A stretch of DNA of 44,212 bases from contig CAJAXK010000493.1 in assembly GCA_903946925.1 (NCBI GenBank), forward strand, positions 1-44,212, written 5' to 3'. The notes below the pieces were generated by a model. The model made no database searches and was not told the origin of the DNA. It was given only the letters and a program-made list of their open reading frames with translations. Positions 41,922 to 44,212 of this stretch are shown piece after piece (position 1 is the stretch's first letter; each line of letters begins with the position of its first letter). Origin of the DNA: an uncultured Bacteroidales bacterium. Its GTDB lineage: Bacteria > Bacteroidota > Bacteroidia > Bacteroidales > UBA4417. The position numbers and the translations under genes were made by a program.

Positions 41922-41999
41922 AATCTCCCAATCTCCCCTCTTCCCATCTCCCAGTCTTGTCCCATTTCTCCGCTTCCCTTCTCCCAGTCTCCCCTCTTA
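41922..41999 (-). repeat. Purine-rich (coding strand) 7/8-nt array after trpF
   Basis: On the minus strand, units of GGGAGAn type such as GAGACTGG, GGGAGATG and GAGATTGG. It begins directly after the trpF stop. It shares an exact 18-nt segment with the array after fabH. Confidence 0.8.
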
Positions 42000-42000
42000 T

Positions 42001-42624
42001 TTACTCCTCATTCATCTTATCAACTAAGAGCCTTATCTTTTCAATATCTTTCCTCCCGGGTGCGCTTTCAAACTTTGAATTGACATCTATCCCAATCAGT
42101 TTTTCATGCCTTATTTTTTTAATATCGTCAAAGTTTTCCAGACTTATCCCACCGCTTAAATAGAACGGTTTATCCAATTTATAAGCTTCAAGCCATTGCC
42201 AGTCAAAGGCTTTCCCGGTTCCGCCATACTTTTCGCTTTGCGTATCGAAAAGGAACAAATGGCACGATTCGTTGTACAATTTTGCTGTTTCAAAGGAGGT
42301 TTCATCCTTTATCGAAATGGTTTTTATCACCTCAGTTTTATCCATGAAATAATCACCAAATACCGGCGGTTCATCACCATGTAGCTGGATACTATCCAAC
42401 CGAAATGTTTTCAGGATTTGCTCGACTTCAGCAATTTCGGCATTAACAAATACACCGGTTTTTTTGATATGGTTTGGCATTTCGTTCATACCCTCTTCAA
42501 TCAGCTTTCCATACACATAGCGTGGCGAGCGGTGGTAAAAAATAAAACCCAACCTCGAAATTTTCATCGGTATCAGTGCCCTGATGGTTTCGGTATTGGT
42601 TATGCCACAAACTTTAAGCTGCAT
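42001..42624 (-). CDS. trpF: Phosphoribosylanthranilate isomerase
   Basis: Isomerises phosphoribosylanthranilate to the carboxyphenylamino-deoxyribulose phosphate (CdRP). The 207-aa TIM-barrel has the catalytic Cys6 in LKVCGIT and the catalytic Asp in LFLFDTQSEKYGGTGKAFDW, then FYLSGGISLEN and IGIDVNSKFESAPGRKD. It overlaps trpC by 11 nt, showing translational coupling. Confidence 0.96.
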   Translation of the reverse strand: MQLKVCGITNTETIRALIPMKISRLGFIFYHRSPRYVYGKLIEEGMNEMPNHIKKTGVFVNAEIAEVEQILKTFRLDSIQLHGDEPPVFGDYFMDKTEVIKTISIKDETSFETAKLYNESCHLFLFDTQSEKYGGTGKAFDWQWLEAYKLDKPFYLSGGISLENFDDIKKIRHEKLIGIDVNSKFESAPGRKDIEKIRLLVDKMNEE

Positions 42625-43423
42625 GGGTTTCCTTTTTTAGCTTATTGATTTGGTTGATAAATTCGGCACAGGCTTTTTCCGGTTCAGGATGTTTCATAAA
42701 GTAGGAACCTATTAAAAAACCGTTGTATCCCAACTGTTTAAGTTCGAGTACGATTTCAGGATTTTCAATACCGCTTTCTGAAATTTTCATAAACCCATTG
42801 GGAATAAGGTTTGCCATTGATTTTGAAGTTGCAACATCAATTTTCATGGTTTCGAGATTACGATTGTTTACACCGATTATGTCGATTTCGGGATTGATTT
42901 TCTCCAGTTCGTGTTCCGCATGAAGTTCCAGAATTACTTCCATTCCAAGCTTATGTGCAAGGGCCGAAAGTTTTGCTATTTCATACTTGCTCAATATGGC
43001 GGCGATGAGCAAAATAACATCTGCCCCAATAGATCTGGCTTCAATAACCTGATATTCGTCGATAATAAAATCCTTGCGTAAAATCGGGCAGAAATTGTAT
43101 TTTCTCGCTGTTGTAAGATCAGCATTGCTACCCCCGAAAAACTTTTTGTCGGTGAGTACCGATAAGGCACTTGCCCCGGCTTGCATGTACCCGATAGAGA
43201 GCTTTTCGACCTTTATATGCGGGTTTATTGCACCCAAAGCCGGCGACTTTTTTTTGATTTCGGCAATAATGCCGTTTTTATCGCTACGGGCAAGGTATTT
43301 CTTCATCGAAACACATTGGCTGTTAAAATAAATGGATCGTTCCAGCAATTCCACAGAAAACAACAACTTCTCATCCTGCACTTGTTTGCGTTTTTCCAAC
43401 ACAATCTTTTCAAGTATATTCAT
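42614..43423 (-). CDS. trpC: Indole-3-glycerol-phosphate synthase
   Basis: Closes the indole ring, converting CdRP to indole-3-glycerol phosphate. The 269-aa barrel shows IIAEIKKKSPALG (catalytic Lys region), LSVLTDKKFFGGS, ILRKDFIIDEYQ with the second Lys, ILELHAEHE (Glu), IIGVNNRNLETM and ISESGIENPE. It begins 2 nt after the trpD stop and overlaps trpF at the other end. It is monofunctional, not fused to TrpF as in enteric bacteria. Confidence 0.97.
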   Translation of the reverse strand: MNILEKIVLEKRKQVQDEKLLFSVELLERSIYFNSQCVSMKKYLARSDKNGIIAEIKKKSPALGAINPHIKVEKLSIGYMQAGASALSVLTDKKFFGGSNADLTTARKYNFCPILRKDFIIDEYQVIEARSIGADVILLIAAILSKYEIAKLSALAHKLGMEVILELHAEHELEKINPEIDIIGVNNRNLETMKIDVATSKSMANLIPNGFMKISESGIENPEIVLELKQLGYNGFLIGSYFMKHPEPEKACAEFINQINKLKKETHAA

Positions 43424-43425
43424 AA

Positions 43426-44212
43426 CTAATTCTGTATAATACGGTTAAACAATTGAAGTGCCCTCTTCGACTCTATGCTTTCGGCACAAAGTGATATACA
43501 TTCGTCCAGGGGTTTGTTTGTGTAACATTGCATGGCATAAGCGCTGTTAATCAACACAACATTTTTCTGTGCCTCGGTAGCCTCATTTTTTAAGACTGCA
43601 AGAAATATTTTTGAAGCATCCTCAATGCTGTTTCCTGCATTTATTTCCTCCGCTTTTATAGGTTTAAATGGCAGTTCGTTTTTTGAGACCACTTGCTGGC
43701 TGTTGTGGGTTGCTATTAATACATCGGAAGTCAGGCTTATTTCGTCGTAACCATCCAGGGAATTCACGAGGCAATACTGCGTTTGGCCGGTTTGCAGGAA
43801 GAAATTATACAGCCGGGCAACAGAACGGTTAAAAACACCAACATACTTGAATTCGGTTTGCGCCGGGTTTACCAAAGGGCCCATAAGATTAAATAAGGTA
43901 TTGGTTTTCAATCCTTTTCGGACTGGAACCAAATTTTTCATAGCCGGATGGAAATTGGGTGCATGGATAAAGCACAGGTTGTATTTTTCCAGATCATCGT
44001 TCAATTCATGTTCAGTAGTTTTGAATGTGTATCCAAAATATTTCAAAATATCCGATGAACCGGAAATAGATGTGGAAGCAAAATTTCCATGTTTTGCGAC
44101 TGGAACACCTGAAGCGGCAAGCACAAAAGCCGACAAAGTGGAAATGTTGAAAGTGTTTTTATTGTCGCCACCGGTTCCGCAAACATCAATGGTAGGTTTA
44201 TGCAATTTAACA
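43426..44212 (-). CDS. trpD: Anthranilate phosphoribosyltransferase, 5' end cut by window
   Basis: Transfers phosphoribose from PRPP to anthranilate. The visible 261 residues are open to the right edge (reading VKLHKPTIDVCGTGGD), so about 70 N-terminal residues lie outside. Motifs: DVCGTGGDNKNTFNIST (PRPP loop), AKHGNFASTSISGSSD, HAPNFHPAMKNLVPVRKGL and TLFNLMGPLVNPA. The stop TAG is 2 nt before trpC. trpE and trpG would be expected further upstream, outside the window. Confidence 0.97.
   Translation of the reverse strand, partial: VKLHKPTIDVCGTGGDNKNTFNISTLSAFVLAASGVPVAKHGNFASTSISGSSDILKYFGYTFKTTEHELNDDLEKYNLCFIHAPNFHPAMKNLVPVRKGLKTNTLFNLMGPLVNPAQTEFKYVGVFNRSVARLYNFFLQTGQTQYCLVNSLDGYDEISLTSDVLIATHNSQQVVSKNELPFKPIKAEEINAGNSIEDASKIFLAVLKNEATEAQKNVVLINSAYAMQCYTNKPLDECISLCAESIESKRALQLFNRIIQN

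Overview
The window looks like chromosomal DNA of a free-living member of the Bacteroidota, probably near the Bacteroidales; the order-level placement is an inference. Direct support: Bacteroidota-type -7 boxes (TAnnTTTG) precede many genes, ssb-gldE-gldD occur in that order (gliding/type IX secretion context), three secreted proteins carry C-terminal domains of the type IX sorting type, and strong Shine-Dalgarno sequences are mostly absent. No rRNA, tRNA, CRISPR array, prophage or plasmid backbone was seen.

Layout. 1-7.9 kb is mostly housekeeping: the 3' part of fabH, a tRNA-dihydrouridine synthase, a YdeI/DUF1905 protein, a pentapeptide-repeat protein, a polysaccharide-deacetylase-like protein, rsmG, an ORF6N protein, a PepD dipeptidase and rpmH (49 codons). 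8.0-8.8 kb is a mobile block: a doubled set of palindromic REP elements next to a REP-associated tyrosine transposase (RAYT). 9-14 kb holds an o-succinylbenzoate synthase/N-acylamino acid racemase-family enolase gene, an M14 peptidase, aspS and ssb. 14.7-19.4 kb holds gldE, gldD and a large secreted M14 carboxypeptidase. 19.5-22.4 kb is a sulfate-activation operon cysC-cysD-cysN. 22.7-32.9 kb is a likely TetR-controlled operon: cupin, TetR, a kelch-like secreted protein, TolC, membrane-fusion protein, an inserted four-helix-bundle gene, RND pump, a DUF2141 protein and an outer-membrane phospholipase A-like barrel. 33.6-37.5 kb has a secreted GH13 amylase-like enzyme facing a LacI-family regulator. 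From 37.7 kb to the end everything is on the minus strand: a small secreted anchor-like protein, then a tryptophan operon read trpD-trpC-trpF-trpB-trpA-aroF.

The most unusual signal lies between genes. Many junctions carry degenerate tandem arrays with a 7-nt (sometimes 7/8-nt) period, typically starting at or inside the upstream stop codon and sometimes running up to the next start codon. The unit differs between sites, but related units keep the same orientation relative to the upstream gene at several unlinked loci. A second class is a 225-bp element present twice (32.9 and 38.45 kb), with terminal inverted arms that show a compensatory base change and an internal module that sits at a different place in each copy; fragments of it lie nearby. 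A third class is the RAYT/REP block. A near-perfect 20-bp palindrome on the promoter of the efflux operon, with a related site at the start of tolC, gives a testable TetR regulon.
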